In this document: one piece after another, positions 30,026-39,719 of the stretch | Layout: every line of letters starts with the position of its first letter | Position numbering within the stretch: the stretch's first letter is position 1 | Origin: an uncultured Blautia sp. | GTDB taxonomy: Bacteria > Bacillota > Clostridia > Lachnospirales > Lachnospiraceae | Length of the DNA stretch: 64,000 bases | Direction of reading: 5' to 3' | NCBI RefSeq assembly: GCF_937880195.1 | Contig: NZ_CALFLA010000056.1 | Coordinates: forward strand, 1-64,000 | Translations under genes and position numbers: made by a program | Notes under the pieces: generated by a model | Told to the model about the DNA's origin: nothing | Databases searched by the model: none | What the model saw: only the letters and a program-made list of their open reading frames with translations

Positions 30026-30523
30026 TTAAAGGAACGTTATATCTGACGCCCCTCTGGAAAGTCCTGTAATGCCGGTTCTTGCCAGCTCCAGAATCTCATA
30101 GTCTTCCAGCAGCTTTACAAAAGCCCCCAACTTACTCTTGCTTCCTGTTAATTCGATCACAAGAGATTCCTTAGCCACGTCAATAACATTGGCACGGAAA
30201 ATATTCGCAATAGAGATGATTGCCTCTCTCTGTTCCGGCTTAGCCGTAACCTTAACCAGCACCAGCTCTCGACTTACGCTGTTATCCGGCTCCAGTACCT
30301 TAATGTCTCTTACATCAACCAGCTTGGCAAGCTGCTTGGTAATCTGTTCCAGAATCAGCTCATCACCGCTGCAGACAACTGTCATTCTGGAATAGCGTTC
30401 ATCTGCCGTAACGCCAACGGATAAGCTGTCGATATTATAACCTCTCCGGCTGAATAATCCGGAAATACGACTTAATACACCTGCGGTATTATCTACTAAC
30501 AGGGACAAAATTCTCTTTTGCAT
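30026..30523 (-). CDS. ilvN: Acetolactate synthase, small (regulatory) subunit
   Basis: This 165-residue regulatory subunit contains an N-terminal ACT domain (RILSLLVDNTAGVLSRISGLFSRRGYNI) that binds valine for feedback control, and a C-terminal ALS-type domain. The large catalytic subunit is not in the window, so it must be encoded elsewhere. It is the first gene of an ilvN-ilvC unit behind a strong promoter. The 5' leader is short and shows no T-box. Confidence 0.93.
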   Translation of the reverse strand: MQKRILSLLVDNTAGVLSRISGLFSRRGYNIDSLSVGVTADERYSRMTVVCSGDELILEQITKQLAKLVDVRDIKVLEPDNSVSRELVLVKVTAKPEQREAIISIANIFRANVIDVAKESLVIELTGSKSKLGAFVKLLEDYEILELARTGITGLSRGASDITFL

Positions 30524-30590
30524 AATCCACCTGCTTTCAGTACTTTAATAGTGTAAATCTTTAATCTCATAAAACATCTGCATGGTTATC

Positions 30591-30618
30591 ATTATATCAA
30601 TATTCAATGATTTGTCAA
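30591..30618 (-). promoter_or_regulatory. Promoter of ilvN-ilvC
   Basis: TTGACA, 16 bases and TATAAT on the minus strand. Predicted start is about 60 bases upstream of the ilvN ATG. Confidence 0.8.
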
Positions 30619-30635
30619 TGTAAAATTGTACAAAA

Positions 30636-31703
30636 TCATACAAGATATTTGTTTTTTAAAGTATCAATAGCTTTTGGATTCAGGTACAGAGCTTTTTTCA
30701 TGAAATATTCCATGGAGCCATAATCTTTTTCAATAGTATCAAATACCATATCCAGATATTCTCCCTTAACTTTGTAAAGAATCCTTACTTTATCCATAAC
30801 CCTGCTGTCCACAATGGTCTTTGTCTCCAGATAGCGGACCATATGCTGCATTTCCTCTTCAAGATAAAGATTGGTCTTTAAGAAATCCTCCCGGATCACC
30901 TCTCTCGGAACACCAAGAGCACTGAGAAGAAGGGCAGTTCCCACACCTACCCGGTCCTTTCCGGCGCTGCAGTGCCACAAAACAGCTCCCCCTTCATGGT
31001 GAAGAATAAGATCCATAAATCTGGCATACTGCTTCACTGAATACTGATCCCTCACAAAATTCCGATACTGATTCTCAATAAATTCCTCTGGAACAATATT
31101 CATATTTTTCATAAGCTTTATGATATTTTCAGGCCTGGAAAGCCCTTCCTGGGAAATTCCCAGAGTTTCCTCATCTACAATAGGGATTTCATGATAGCGC
31201 ACCCCTTCCATCAGGGTATCCGGTTTTTCCAGAACCTCTTTTTTTGTCCGAAGATCTATCACCTCTGTCAGATGATACTCCTCTGTAAGCACATCCTGAT
31301 CCGTAAGAGAAATATGATACAGGCTGCCGCTTCTAAGAAGGCGTCTGGGCAGGATATGTCTTCCGTCTTCTGTAACAAGCGCTCCCAGATCTCTGGTATT
31401 GGGAAGACTCTGAAGCTGGATCCTCCCTCCCTTTGGAAAGCCCACCACGATTTCTGGATTCAATGCGCTGAGAAGCTGTACGCAGTCATGGATTTCCTTA
31501 TCTGTCATATCAAATTTATATCTTTTTTTTCTCCGGGTAACAACAACAAGATAGCTGGTGCTGATCTGTTTCTGTTCCCCGCCGTTCACGCCTTCCTGCC
31601 GCTTATACACCCACAGGATATCACGGCAGGGAAGATGGTTGACCATCATATGTCTGGTAAATATCAGATTCCCATCTTCGATCCTAATTTTTCCATATTT
31701 CAT
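30636..31703 (-). CDS. Tyrosine-protein phosphatase, dual-specificity-like
   Basis: This is a 355-residue cytoplasmic protein. The first 95 residues form a beta-rich domain, possibly PH-like, that I cannot name. The rest is a PTP-fold phosphatase of the bacterial Y_phosphatase3 type, with NTRDLG near the start of the domain, EVIDLRTKKE, and the P-loop HCSAGKDRVG (Cys about residue 247) matching C-x5-R. It removes phosphate from tyrosine or phosphoinositide-like substrates; the target is unknown. It is the last gene of a four-gene unit with M18, HAD and M20 genes. Confidence 0.85.
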   Translation of the reverse strand: MKYGKIRIEDGNLIFTRHMMVNHLPCRDILWVYKRQEGVNGGEQKQISTSYLVVVTRRKKRYKFDMTDKEIHDCVQLLSALNPEIVVGFPKGGRIQLQSLPNTRDLGALVTEDGRHILPRRLLRSGSLYHISLTDQDVLTEEYHLTEVIDLRTKKEVLEKPDTLMEGVRYHEIPIVDEETLGISQEGLSRPENIIKLMKNMNIVPEEFIENQYRNFVRDQYSVKQYARFMDLILHHEGGAVLWHCSAGKDRVGVGTALLLSALGVPREVIREDFLKTNLYLEEEMQHMVRYLETKTIVDSRVMDKVRILYKVKGEYLDMVFDTIEKDYGSMEYFMKKALYLNPKAIDTLKNKYLV

Positions 31704-31716
31704 AATTCTCTCTCTT

Positions 31717-32895
31717 TCAGTCTGCCTGTAAAACAGACTCCCCGATTCTTTTTATCATCCTGCAGACTGTTTCCAAACTATAGGAAAAAATCCGCTGGTC
31801 CAACTCCATCCTGGGATGGTGAAGAGGGTATGGATTTCCAGGCTTTTGAGCCAAAAACACCAAAAATATCCCTCTTGTTTTCTGGAAATAACGATAGGCA
31901 TTGTCTCCTGCCAGAAACAACTCGTCTTCCCCCTCCAGGAAAAAACGGTCTCCAAAGACAGCCTTCCCTGTTTCCTCTGCAAGCCTTGTAAATTCGGGAT
32001 CGTTGGCAAAAGCAAGCACCGGCTCTTTCAAAAAAGAAAGAGTGATCTGGGCTCCCGTTTCTTTTTCTGTCTTTTTAAGTCTTTTTTGAAGCTCATGGTA
32101 AAGGCCGTAAAAATCTTCTTCCCGGCAGGCGCGGATATTCCCGGTCAATACCATGGAATCCGCAATAATATTGGCGTATTCGCCGCCATGGGCAGTACCT
32201 ATTCCTACCAGACAAGGAGCATCTCCTTTATATGAATGATTCAGATCATGAATCTCCTGAACTGCTCTTGCTCCTGCATAAATGCTGTCTATTCCCTTGT
32301 CCGCCTCGCTCCAGTGACTTGCCTTTCCTTTGATCTTAATCTGGATCCCGGCGATCATAGCCGACGCCTGCCCCTCATGAACCGCCATTCCAAAAGGCAT
32401 ATCTACCGCAAAATGGAACATCAGAAACGCGTCTGCCGCCGGATTTCCCAGCGCCCCTGCATCCAGCATTCTCCTGGCGCCCTCTCCAATCTCCTCTGCA
32501 GGTTCAAAAAGGATTCTTACATTTACAGGAAACGTTTCCTGTTCATCCGCGAGTATTTTGCAGAATGTCAACGCTACTGCCAAAATGGCATCATGTCCGC
32601 AGGCATGCATACAGCCAGGATTTACCGAAGCATAGGGAAGCCCAGTTTTTTCTTCTATGGGAAGCCCGTCCATCTCTGCCCGCAGAACAACTGTCTTTTT
32701 TCTTTTTTTCAGCTTTGGAAGCTCTGCGATCATACCTGTGGGCGCAACCGGAATGATCTCAAATCCCAGTTCTTCCAGGCGCTTCCGTATATAGGCTGCT
32801 GTTTCTTTTTCCTCCAGCCCAAGCTCTGGATGCATATGAAAATATTGTCTGTGCCGAAGCAGCTCTTCCTGATAATTTTCAAAATTATTGTTCAT
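31717..32895 (-). CDS. M20-family amidohydrolase
   Basis: This 392-residue zinc peptidase is of the M20D (IAA-amino-acid hydrolase-like) type. HMHPELGLEE starts the domain and HACGHDAILA carries metal ligands. FEPAEEIGEGARRMLDAGAL supplies the catalytic Glu region, and an inserted dimerisation domain contains KASHWSEADKGIDS. The family cleaves N-acyl amino acids or small peptides. The exact substrate is unknown. It lies thirteen bases upstream of the phosphatase gene. Confidence 0.88.
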   Translation of the reverse strand: MNNNFENYQEELLRHRQYFHMHPELGLEEKETAAYIRKRLEELGFEIIPVAPTGMIAELPKLKKRKKTVVLRAEMDGLPIEEKTGLPYASVNPGCMHACGHDAILAVALTFCKILADEQETFPVNVRILFEPAEEIGEGARRMLDAGALGNPAADAFLMFHFAVDMPFGMAVHEGQASAMIAGIQIKIKGKASHWSEADKGIDSIYAGARAVQEIHDLNHSYKGDAPCLVGIGTAHGGEYANIIADSMVLTGNIRACREEDFYGLYHELQKRLKKTEKETGAQITLSFLKEPVLAFANDPEFTRLAEETGKAVFGDRFFLEGEDELFLAGDNAYRYFQKTRGIFLVFLAQKPGNPYPLHHPRMELDQRIFSYSLETVCRMIKRIGESVLQAD

Positions 32896-32935
32896 TTATT
32901 CTTTGCCTTTTCAGGGTCCGTATTTCATAAGTATT

Positions 32936-33748
32936 TTAAACTTTAATCAGATCCAGCTTTTCCAATCCGTTTCTGATCCCATAATGAAACATATCCTCAG
33001 TAACATAATCCGCAAGCTCTTTAATCTTCTGGGACGCGTTTCCCATAGCCACTTTTACAGCTGCATATTCGAACATGGAGAGATCATTATTACTGTCCCC
33101 AAATACAATGGTGTCCTCCCAGGGAATATCAAAAATCCTGCATACCGCAGCAATTCCTACTGCCTTATTACATCCCTTTGGAACAAATTCTATGGTTGTC
33201 CCTACAAAAGAATTATTTTCATGCCGGATTACATCATACCATTTGGAAAGCTCCCGGACAGCCTGCGCATCATCGCATCCCTCTGTCATCTTGGCGCTTA
33301 TCTTATTGATTTTCATTGTGTTTTCGTTTCCGGTAATAGGTCTCCATTTTTTTCCAAGAGCCTGAGTGATCAGATCTCTATACCAGTTTACTTCCAGAGT
33401 GTACTCGTCTTTATCATAATACATATAGTCCGCCCCTTCCATAACTGGGATCAGACCATATTTCCGAAGGATCTTCATGGATTCTTCCGCAGTTTCCATA
33501 GACATTTCTCTGTTAAAAAGGCGTGTGCCGTTCTTTTCAATGGTTGCACCGCAGGCAGTGATCATCCCGGTAAAAGGAATCTTCTCCAGGTATTCCGGCA
33601 CAAAAGCTCTGCTTCGCCCTGTGCAAAGCCATGCCTCATGACCGTTTTTTACAAGCTGCGTAATCGCTGCCGCCGCACTGTACGGCACGCCTTTTTCAAT
33701 ATCGCAGACTGTTCCGTCCGCGTCAAAAAATACTGCTTTTTTATTCAT
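32936..33748 (-). CDS. HAD-superfamily hydrolase, Cof type
   Basis: This 270-residue phosphatase has motif I FFDADGTVCD, motif II CTGRSR and motif IV FGDSNNDLSMFE, with a C2-type cap between them. The Cof/IIB subfamily dephosphorylates sugar phosphates and related small molecules in the cytoplasm. The substrate cannot be told from sequence. It sits in one operon between the M18 and M20 peptidase genes. Confidence 0.9.
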   Translation of the reverse strand: MNKKAVFFDADGTVCDIEKGVPYSAAAAITQLVKNGHEAWLCTGRSRAFVPEYLEKIPFTGMITACGATIEKNGTRLFNREMSMETAEESMKILRKYGLIPVMEGADYMYYDKDEYTLEVNWYRDLITQALGKKWRPITGNENTMKINKISAKMTEGCDDAQAVRELSKWYDVIRHENNSFVGTTIEFVPKGCNKAVGIAAVCRIFDIPWEDTIVFGDSNNDLSMFEYAAVKVAMGNASQKIKELADYVTEDMFHYGIRNGLEKLDLIKV

Positions 33749-33760
33749 TACAGCCCGCCC

Positions 33761-35029
33761 CTATGCAAAAAACTTTTCTGTTGCTTTTATCAGAAACTCC
33801 GTGTCCTTTACTCCTGCCGTCTCATATGGAGAATGCATGGCAAGCTGGGGAAGACCAATATCTACAGCGCGCACAGGAACCTGTGTAGTAGAAATATTTC
33901 CCAGAGTAGACCCTCCGGCCATATCGGACCGATTCACAAAGGTCTGATATGGAACCCCTGCTTCATTGCACCATTCCTTAAACATTGCCGCAGACACAGC
34001 GTCCGTACAATATTTCTGATTGGCGTTATACTTGATCACAATTCCTCCGTTTAAAACAGGGTGGTTCACCGGATCAGAAGTTTCTCCATAATTGGGATGA
34101 AAAGCATGGGCGTTATCGCCGGATATCATAAAACTGTCTGCAAGAGTCATCAGATATTCTTCATGGGTTCTTCCCAGCCCTTTATTGATTCTTATAAGAG
34201 TATCTTTTAAAAATCCTGAAGCTGCTCCCTGGCGGGTTGTACTTCCAACCTCTTCATTATCCAGTACGCAGTGAACGGCAATGCTTTCTTTTTTTGTTCC
34301 TTTAAGAAATCCTTCCATGGATGCAAAAGCACATTGAAGATCATCCAGTCTTCCTGCTGATACAAATTCCCTTTCTGCTCCCCAGACGCTTCCTTCCATC
34401 CTGTTATAAAGAAACAGATCATGACTTAAGATCTCCTCTTCCTTAACGCCTGCTGCCTGGGCTACAAGCTTTCCTAATGTTATTTCTGTTCCTGCTGTTC
34501 CATAAAGAGGAAGAAGATCCTTCTGAGGATTATAGGAATATCCGGAATTGACCTCACGGTTCATGTGAACGGCAAGGTTTGGAATCAATACTAAATCCCT
34601 GTCAATATTTACCAAACGCTCTACAAATCTTCCGTTTTCTTTTATCACAACTCTTCCAGCAACGGAAAGAGGACGGTCAAACCAGGGCGCCATAAGCATT
34701 CCACCATATTTCTCCACATTCAGCTTCACATAGGCTTTTTCAACAGTTATCTCAGGATTTTCCTTGATCTTAAAAGACGGAGAATCACTGTGACTTGCCA
34801 TAATATGAAAGCTCATAGGCGGATTTTCTGGAATACAAAAAGCGATCAGCGCGGAATTATTCCTGGTTACCATATAGCGGCCTCCCGGTGTCAGGCTCCA
34901 GTATTCCTTTTCGGAAAACTCCTGAAATCCCTCCTGGCTTAATCTTGTTTTCATTGTATCCACCGCATGGAAAGCGGTTGGACTTTTTCTGATAAATGCA
35001 AGCAGTTTTTCTACAGTTTCGTAATACAT
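33761..35029 (-). CDS. apeB: M18-family aminopeptidase
   Basis: This 422-residue dinuclear zinc aminopeptidase removes N-terminal residues from peptides in the cytoplasm. Metal-binding motifs are visible: ASHSDSPSFK (His/Asp), DNEEVGSTTRQGA (Glu pair), and a final His in QLAMHSPYE. The length matches bacterial M18 enzymes. It is the first gene of the four-gene unit and has its own promoter at 35063-35091. AAAAGGAGT precedes the start. Confidence 0.9.
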   Translation of the reverse strand: MYYETVEKLLAFIRKSPTAFHAVDTMKTRLSQEGFQEFSEKEYWSLTPGGRYMVTRNNSALIAFCIPENPPMSFHIMASHSDSPSFKIKENPEITVEKAYVKLNVEKYGGMLMAPWFDRPLSVAGRVVIKENGRFVERLVNIDRDLVLIPNLAVHMNREVNSGYSYNPQKDLLPLYGTAGTEITLGKLVAQAAGVKEEEILSHDLFLYNRMEGSVWGAEREFVSAGRLDDLQCAFASMEGFLKGTKKESIAVHCVLDNEEVGSTTRQGAASGFLKDTLIRINKGLGRTHEEYLMTLADSFMISGDNAHAFHPNYGETSDPVNHPVLNGGIVIKYNANQKYCTDAVSAAMFKEWCNEAGVPYQTFVNRSDMAGGSTLGNISTTQVPVRAVDIGLPQLAMHSPYETAGVKDTEFLIKATEKFFA

Positions 35030-35062
35030 TGGCTACTACTCCTTTTAATTTTGACTCCTTTT

Positions 35063-35091
35063 ATTATACGGTAAAATGGAATGTAAAGCAA
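35063..35091 (-). promoter_or_regulatory. Promoter of the M18-HAD-M20-phosphatase operon
   Basis: TTGCTT, 17 bases and TATAAT on the minus strand, about 30 bases upstream of the apeB start. Confidence 0.7.
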
Positions 35092-35105
35092 TGCAAAACT
35101 GGCCA

Positions 35106-35140
35106 GAAAAAAAGCTGCCCGTTTCCGGGACAGCTTTTTG
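35106..35140 (-). terminator. Terminator of dapL and the glnA operon
   Basis: On the minus strand AAAAAGCTGTCCCGG and CGGGCAGCTTTTTTT form a stable hairpin with a short loop. It lies about 30 bases after the dapL stop. Confidence 0.88.
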
Positions 35141-35168
35141 ATCTGCTATCTTTCTATCACATAAAGCA

Positions 35169-36383
35169 TTATAATTTTCTGATCCTCTCCACTGCTTCTT
35201 TTGTATTCTCATAGCTGCCGAAAGCAGTCAGGCGGAAATATCCTTCCCCATGCGCTCCAAATCCGGAACCGGGTGTGCCGACCACATGAGCGTGCTTCAT
35301 AAGATAATCAAAAAATTCCCATGAAGTCATTTTGTTCGGAGTTTTAAGCCAGATATAAGGAGCATTTACGCCTCCAGAAACAGAATAACCAGCTTCCTTC
35401 AGGCCTTGATAAATGTATTGGGCGTTTCGCATATAATACGCAATCTGTTCTTTTAGCTGTGCCTTCCCCTCAGGAGAGTATACGGCTTCTCCTGCCCGCT
35501 GAACTATATAGGGAGCTCCGTTAAACTTTGTTCCGTGCCGTCTTGCCCAGAGACTGTGAAGCCGCACTCCTTCTCGCACCAGTTCTTTTGGGATTACCGT
35601 AAATCCCAGACGCACTCCGGTAAATCCGGCATTTTTTGAAAAACTGCGAAGCTCAATGGCACAAGTTTTTGCACCGTCGCACTGGTATATACTGTGAGGA
35701 ATCTCTTCTTCTGTAATATAAGCTTCATAAGCTGCATCATAAATGATCACTGCTCCTGTTTTATTGGCATAATCCACCCACTTCTGTAGTTTTTCCCTGG
35801 AAATTGCAGCTCCGCTGGGATTGTTTGGAAAACAGAGATAAATTAGATCCGGTGTTTCTTTTGGAATCTCCGGAAGAAATCCGTTTTCCTCCAGACAGGG
35901 CATATAAATCACGCCGTCAAAATTCTCCCTTTGCGTATTATAACCGCCTGTTCTTCCTGCCATAACATTCGTGTCCACATAAACCGGATAAACCGGATCA
36001 CAGACAGCAATCTTATTTTCCCTGCCGAAAATTTCCTGAATATTTCCAGAATCACTTTTGGCGCCGTCAGAAATAAAGATTTCATCTGCGTCAATACTGC
36101 ATCCTCTGGCCCGATAATCATTTTCTGCAATAGTGTTTCTGAGAAAATCATAACCCAGATCCGGTGCATAGCCACGGAATGTTTCTTTATGAGCCATCTC
36201 GTCTACTGCTCTGTGAAGCGCCTCAATAATTGCCGGGGCAAGGGGCTGTGTCACATCTCCGATTCCAAGACGGAGTATTTTTATTTCTGGATTCTGTTCC
36301 TGGTAAGAGGCAACCTTTCTGGCAATGTCAGAAAAAAGATAGCTGCCCGGAAGTTTTAAGTAATTTTTATTTACTGTCACCAT
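35169..36383 (-). CDS. dapL: LL-diaminopimelate aminotransferase
   Basis: This 404-residue PLP enzyme converts tetrahydrodipicolinate directly to LL-diaminopimelate, using glutamate, for lysine and peptidoglycan synthesis. Family signatures are LPGSYLFSDIARKV at the N-terminus, the ISDGAKSDSGN segment that is typical of DapL, and the PLP lysine in SFSKNAGFTGVRLG. It follows gatB by 64 bases with no terminator seen, so it is probably the last gene of the glnA-headed operon. Confidence 0.94.
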   Translation of the reverse strand: MVTVNKNYLKLPGSYLFSDIARKVASYQEQNPEIKILRLGIGDVTQPLAPAIIEALHRAVDEMAHKETFRGYAPDLGYDFLRNTIAENDYRARGCSIDADEIFISDGAKSDSGNIQEIFGRENKIAVCDPVYPVYVDTNVMAGRTGGYNTQRENFDGVIYMPCLEENGFLPEIPKETPDLIYLCFPNNPSGAAISREKLQKWVDYANKTGAVIIYDAAYEAYITEEEIPHSIYQCDGAKTCAIELRSFSKNAGFTGVRLGFTVIPKELVREGVRLHSLWARRHGTKFNGAPYIVQRAGEAVYSPEGKAQLKEQIAYYMRNAQYIYQGLKEAGYSVSGGVNAPYIWLKTPNKMTSWEFFDYLMKHAHVVGTPGSGFGAHGEGYFRLTAFGSYENTKEAVERIRKL

Positions 36384-36447
36384 ATTCTGATCTCTCCTGT
36401 TGTCTTTTTCATATCTTTTTTACAATACTTCCCCTACTAAATTCTTA

Positions 36448-37890
36448 TTATTCTGTCCTCTTCCTGATTTCTTCTCTAAGCGCCTGATTCACTGCCTCCG
36501 GGCTTGCCGCTCCCTTAAGCTCTCTCATAATCTTTCCTACAAAAAATCCCATCACTTTTTCCTTTCCTTCAAGAAGCTGCCGAAGTGGTTCTGGATTTTC
36601 TTCCAGCACCTTGTCAAGAACCCGGTTCAAAATTCCTGCATCCTCTACAAGACCAAGATTATGCTTTTTCACAAAGGAAGCCGGATCCTGGTCTTCGTCA
36701 AAAATATGTTCAAACACTTTTTTTGCATTTGCCATGGTGATTTTTTTCTTTTCAACCATAAGAATCAATTCTGACAAATGCTCCGGTGAGAATCTCACAT
36801 TTTCCGCCTCTGTTCCCCGCTCTTTCATAAGGCGGAGCGTCTCTCCCATAAACCATGCAGCTGTTTTTTTGGGGCTTCCGCATAAAAAAGCTGTCTGTTC
36901 AAAAAGCTCTGCAAGATGAACAGACTCGGTAAGAACCTTTGCTTCATAAACTGTAAGTCCAAGTTCCTTCTGATACCTTGCCTCTTTTTCTCCTCGAAGC
37001 TCCGGCTGGCTGTCCCGGATTTTTTTAAGCCACTGATCGGAAATATGAATCGGAGGCAGATCCGGGTCTGGAAAATATCTGTAGTCCTTTGCATCCTCCT
37101 TAGAGCGCATTGCCCTGGAGCTTTCCTTGTTGTCATCCCAGCGCCTTGTTTCCTGGATAACCGCCTTTCCCATTTCCAAAATCTCAATCTGCCTGGTTCT
37201 CTCTCCCTCAATAGCCCTTGCAACAGCCTTGAAGGAATTCAGGTTTTTCATTTCAGTCCTTGTACCAAACTCTCTGCTTCCCACTTCACGGACAGAAAGA
37301 TTTACATCTGCCCGCATGGAACCTTCTTGAAGCTTACAATCCGATACCCCCAGATACTGCATCATGCATCGAAGTTTTTCCAGATAGGCAATCACCTCAT
37401 CCGCGCTTCTCATATCTGGCTCAGACACAATTTCAATCAAAGGCACACCGCTGCGGTTATAATCTACAAGCGAGCAGTCTTCCCACTCATCATGGATCAG
37501 TTTTCCTGCATCCTCCTCCATATGTATTTCATGAATCCTTATTTTCTTTTTCTCTTCTGATGTTTCGATTTCCACCCACCCGTCATGGCAGATTGGAAGA
37601 TACAACTGGGAGATTTGATAATTCTGAGGATTATCCGGATAAAAATAATTCTTCCGGTCAAATCTGCACATCTGATTTACCCTGCAGTGCGCTGCCATTC
37701 CTGCTTTCAGCGCAAATTCCACAGCCTTACGGTTCAGCACAGGCAGAGAGCCCGGCATTCCGGTACAGACAGGGCAGGTATGCGTATTGGGCTCTCCTCC
37801 AAACTCTGTAGAACAGCCACAGAAAATTTTTGTTTTTGTGGCAAGCTCCACATGTACTTCCAATCCTATAACTGTTTCATACTGTTTCAT
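36448..37890 (-). CDS. gatB: Asp-tRNA(Asn)/Glu-tRNA(Gln) amidotransferase subunit B
   Basis: This 480-residue subunit binds misacylated tRNA and activates its side-chain carboxyl with ATP. The N-terminus has the VIGLEVHVELATKTKIFC start and the zinc site around CGCS...CPVCTGMPG. YNRSGVPLIEIVSEPD and the C-terminal YqeY-like tail domain are complete. Its start overlaps the stop of gatA by four bases. Together with the archaeal-type AspRS encoded upstream, it should make Asn-tRNA by amidation. Confidence 0.96.
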   Translation of the reverse strand: MKQYETVIGLEVHVELATKTKIFCGCSTEFGGEPNTHTCPVCTGMPGSLPVLNRKAVEFALKAGMAAHCRVNQMCRFDRKNYFYPDNPQNYQISQLYLPICHDGWVEIETSEEKKKIRIHEIHMEEDAGKLIHDEWEDCSLVDYNRSGVPLIEIVSEPDMRSADEVIAYLEKLRCMMQYLGVSDCKLQEGSMRADVNLSVREVGSREFGTRTEMKNLNSFKAVARAIEGERTRQIEILEMGKAVIQETRRWDDNKESSRAMRSKEDAKDYRYFPDPDLPPIHISDQWLKKIRDSQPELRGEKEARYQKELGLTVYEAKVLTESVHLAELFEQTAFLCGSPKKTAAWFMGETLRLMKERGTEAENVRFSPEHLSELILMVEKKKITMANAKKVFEHIFDEDQDPASFVKKHNLGLVEDAGILNRVLDKVLEENPEPLRQLLEGKEKVMGFFVGKIMRELKGAASPEAVNQALREEIRKRTE

Positions 37891-39356
37891 GGCTTTTCTC
37901 CTTCCTGCGCTGACGGAAACGGACCTCTGGCTTTTTCAAATTCACAGGCTGCCCGGATAATTCTTTTTTCCTGAAAGCAAGGTCCGATCATCTGAAGCCC
38001 TATAGGCATTCCCTTTTCATCCCTCCCACAGGGAAGAGAAACTGCAGGGAGAGCGCAAAGGTTTACTGCAACTGTATAAATATCCCCCAGGTACATGGTA
38101 AGAGGATCTTTCAGACTTTCACCAATTTTGGGCGCCGTATAGGGAGATGCCGGGGCAAGAATCACCTGATATTTCTGAAATGAATCTTCAAATTCCTTTT
38201 TGATCAACGCTTTAGCCTTCAGTGCTTTCAGATAATAGGCATCATAATATCCAGAGCTTAAAACAAAAGATCCCAGAAGAATCCTTCTGCGTACCTCCTG
38301 TCCGAAGCCTTCTGTCCTTGTTTTTTTATACATGTCATGAAGGCCTTCACAAGCAGACGCACGATAGCCGTATTTTACTCCGTCAAATCTTTCCAGATTA
38401 GAGCTTGCCTCCGCACTGGCAATAATATAATAAGTAGGAACAACATATTCTGTGGTTTTCATAGAAAAGAATTCCACCTCTGCTCCCATATCCTCTAATT
38501 GTCCCACTGCACTTAAAAATGCAGTCTTCACCTCTTCATCCAGTCCGGCTGATAAATATTCCCGGGGCACGCCGAATTTCATTCCACGTATTCCCTTACC
38601 GATATCCGAAGAATAATCCGGCCTTTCTCCCGGAAAAGACGTACTGTCTTTTGAATCGTGTCCAGCAATTACCTGAAGAAGAGCTGCACAGTCTGCTGTG
38701 TCTTTTCCTACCGGACCAATCTGATCCAGGGAAGAAGCATAAGCTACCAGACCATATCTGGATACAGTTCCATAGGTCGGCTTAATTCCGGTTACACCAC
38801 AGAATGCGCTGGGCTGCCGGATAGAACCTCCTGTATCTGATCCAAGGGAAAGATATGTCTCCCCGGCAGCCACAGCAGCACAGGATCCGCCGGAGGAGCC
38901 TCCCGGCACGCGGTTTCTGTTCCATGGATTCTTTGTTATCTGAAATGCCGATGTCTCCGTTGTACTTCCCATGGCAAATTCATCCATATTTGTTTTTCCA
39001 ATAATGATCATTCCGGCCTCTTCCAGACGCCGGATCACCTCTGCCTGATACTGTGGAACAAAATTTTCAAGAATCCTGGAAGCACAGGTGGTTTTCTTTC
39101 CCTGTATACAGATATTGTCCTTCACTGCAATGGGAACACCTGCAAGAGGACCTGTATATTTTCCGCTTTCTATGCCTTTCTGTACCTCTTCCGCTCTTTT
39201 ATAAGCCTCTTCCTCATACAGATCCAGATAGGCTGATATTTCTTTTTCTTTTTTGTAAATCCGATCAAATACAGCCTTTACCGTTTCTTCTGTACTTACT
39301 TTTTTCTGTCTGATATACCCGGCAAGTGAAAGGGCTGTCATATTTTGCAGTTCCAT
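37887..39356 (-). CDS. gatA: Asp-tRNA(Asn)/Glu-tRNA(Gln) amidotransferase subunit A
   Basis: This 489-residue amidase-signature enzyme releases ammonia from glutamine for transfer to tRNA-bound Asp or Glu. The catalytic lysine is in GVPIAVKDNI and the Ser-cis-Ser pair in GSDTGGSIRQP. The substrate-channel region is full length. It begins fourteen bases after gatC and overlaps gatB. Confidence 0.96.
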   Translation of the reverse strand: MELQNMTALSLAGYIRQKKVSTEETVKAVFDRIYKKEKEISAYLDLYEEEAYKRAEEVQKGIESGKYTGPLAGVPIAVKDNICIQGKKTTCASRILENFVPQYQAEVIRRLEEAGMIIIGKTNMDEFAMGSTTETSAFQITKNPWNRNRVPGGSSGGSCAAVAAGETYLSLGSDTGGSIRQPSAFCGVTGIKPTYGTVSRYGLVAYASSLDQIGPVGKDTADCAALLQVIAGHDSKDSTSFPGERPDYSSDIGKGIRGMKFGVPREYLSAGLDEEVKTAFLSAVGQLEDMGAEVEFFSMKTTEYVVPTYYIIASAEASSNLERFDGVKYGYRASACEGLHDMYKKTRTEGFGQEVRRRILLGSFVLSSGYYDAYYLKALKAKALIKKEFEDSFQKYQVILAPASPYTAPKIGESLKDPLTMYLGDIYTVAVNLCALPAVSLPCGRDEKGMPIGLQMIGPCFQEKRIIRAACEFEKARGPFPSAQEGEKP

Positions 39357-39370
39357 GTATCTCCACTCCT

Positions 39371-39664
39371 CTATCCTATGGTCTTTGGCACCTGATACTG
39401 ACCCTCTCTGGATCTGGGCGCATTAAAAAGCATTGCTTCTCTGTTATCCTGATTTGTTACCACATCCTCCCGAAATACATTTTCACTGTCAAGAATATGA
39501 GTAAGTGGTTCAACTCCCTTTGTATCTAACTCATCCAGCTTTTCTACATAGTCCAGCATTTTCTGCATATCCCTTCGGGCCGTATCTCGTTCTTCACCCT
39601 CAAGGGAAAGCTTTGCCAAAATACATACGTTCTCCAAAGTTTCGTCATCTATGATCTTTGCCAT
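39371..39664 (-). CDS. gatC: Asp-tRNA(Asn)/Glu-tRNA(Gln) amidotransferase subunit C
   Basis: This 97-residue helper subunit wraps around GatA and stabilises its contact with GatB. The family pattern is clear: LAKLSLEGEE near the N-terminus and a Met-Leu-Asp-Tyr-Val-Glu-Lys-Leu helix, then a VFREDVV segment. It is the first of the three gat genes and follows the second AspRS gene by 55 bases. Confidence 0.93.
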   Translation of the reverse strand: MAKIIDDETLENVCILAKLSLEGEERDTARRDMQKMLDYVEKLDELDTKGVEPLTHILDSENVFREDVVTNQDNREAMLFNAPRSREGQYQVPKTIG

Positions 39665-39719
39665 GAGAATTCCTCTTTTCTGTTTATATTGTATTATCCG
39701 AATTCTGTCTGCCTCAGGC

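Noticed and set aside
30524..30635. T-box or attenuator before ilvN
   Set aside because: The leader from the mapped promoter is only about 60 bases and contains no T-box core or terminator.
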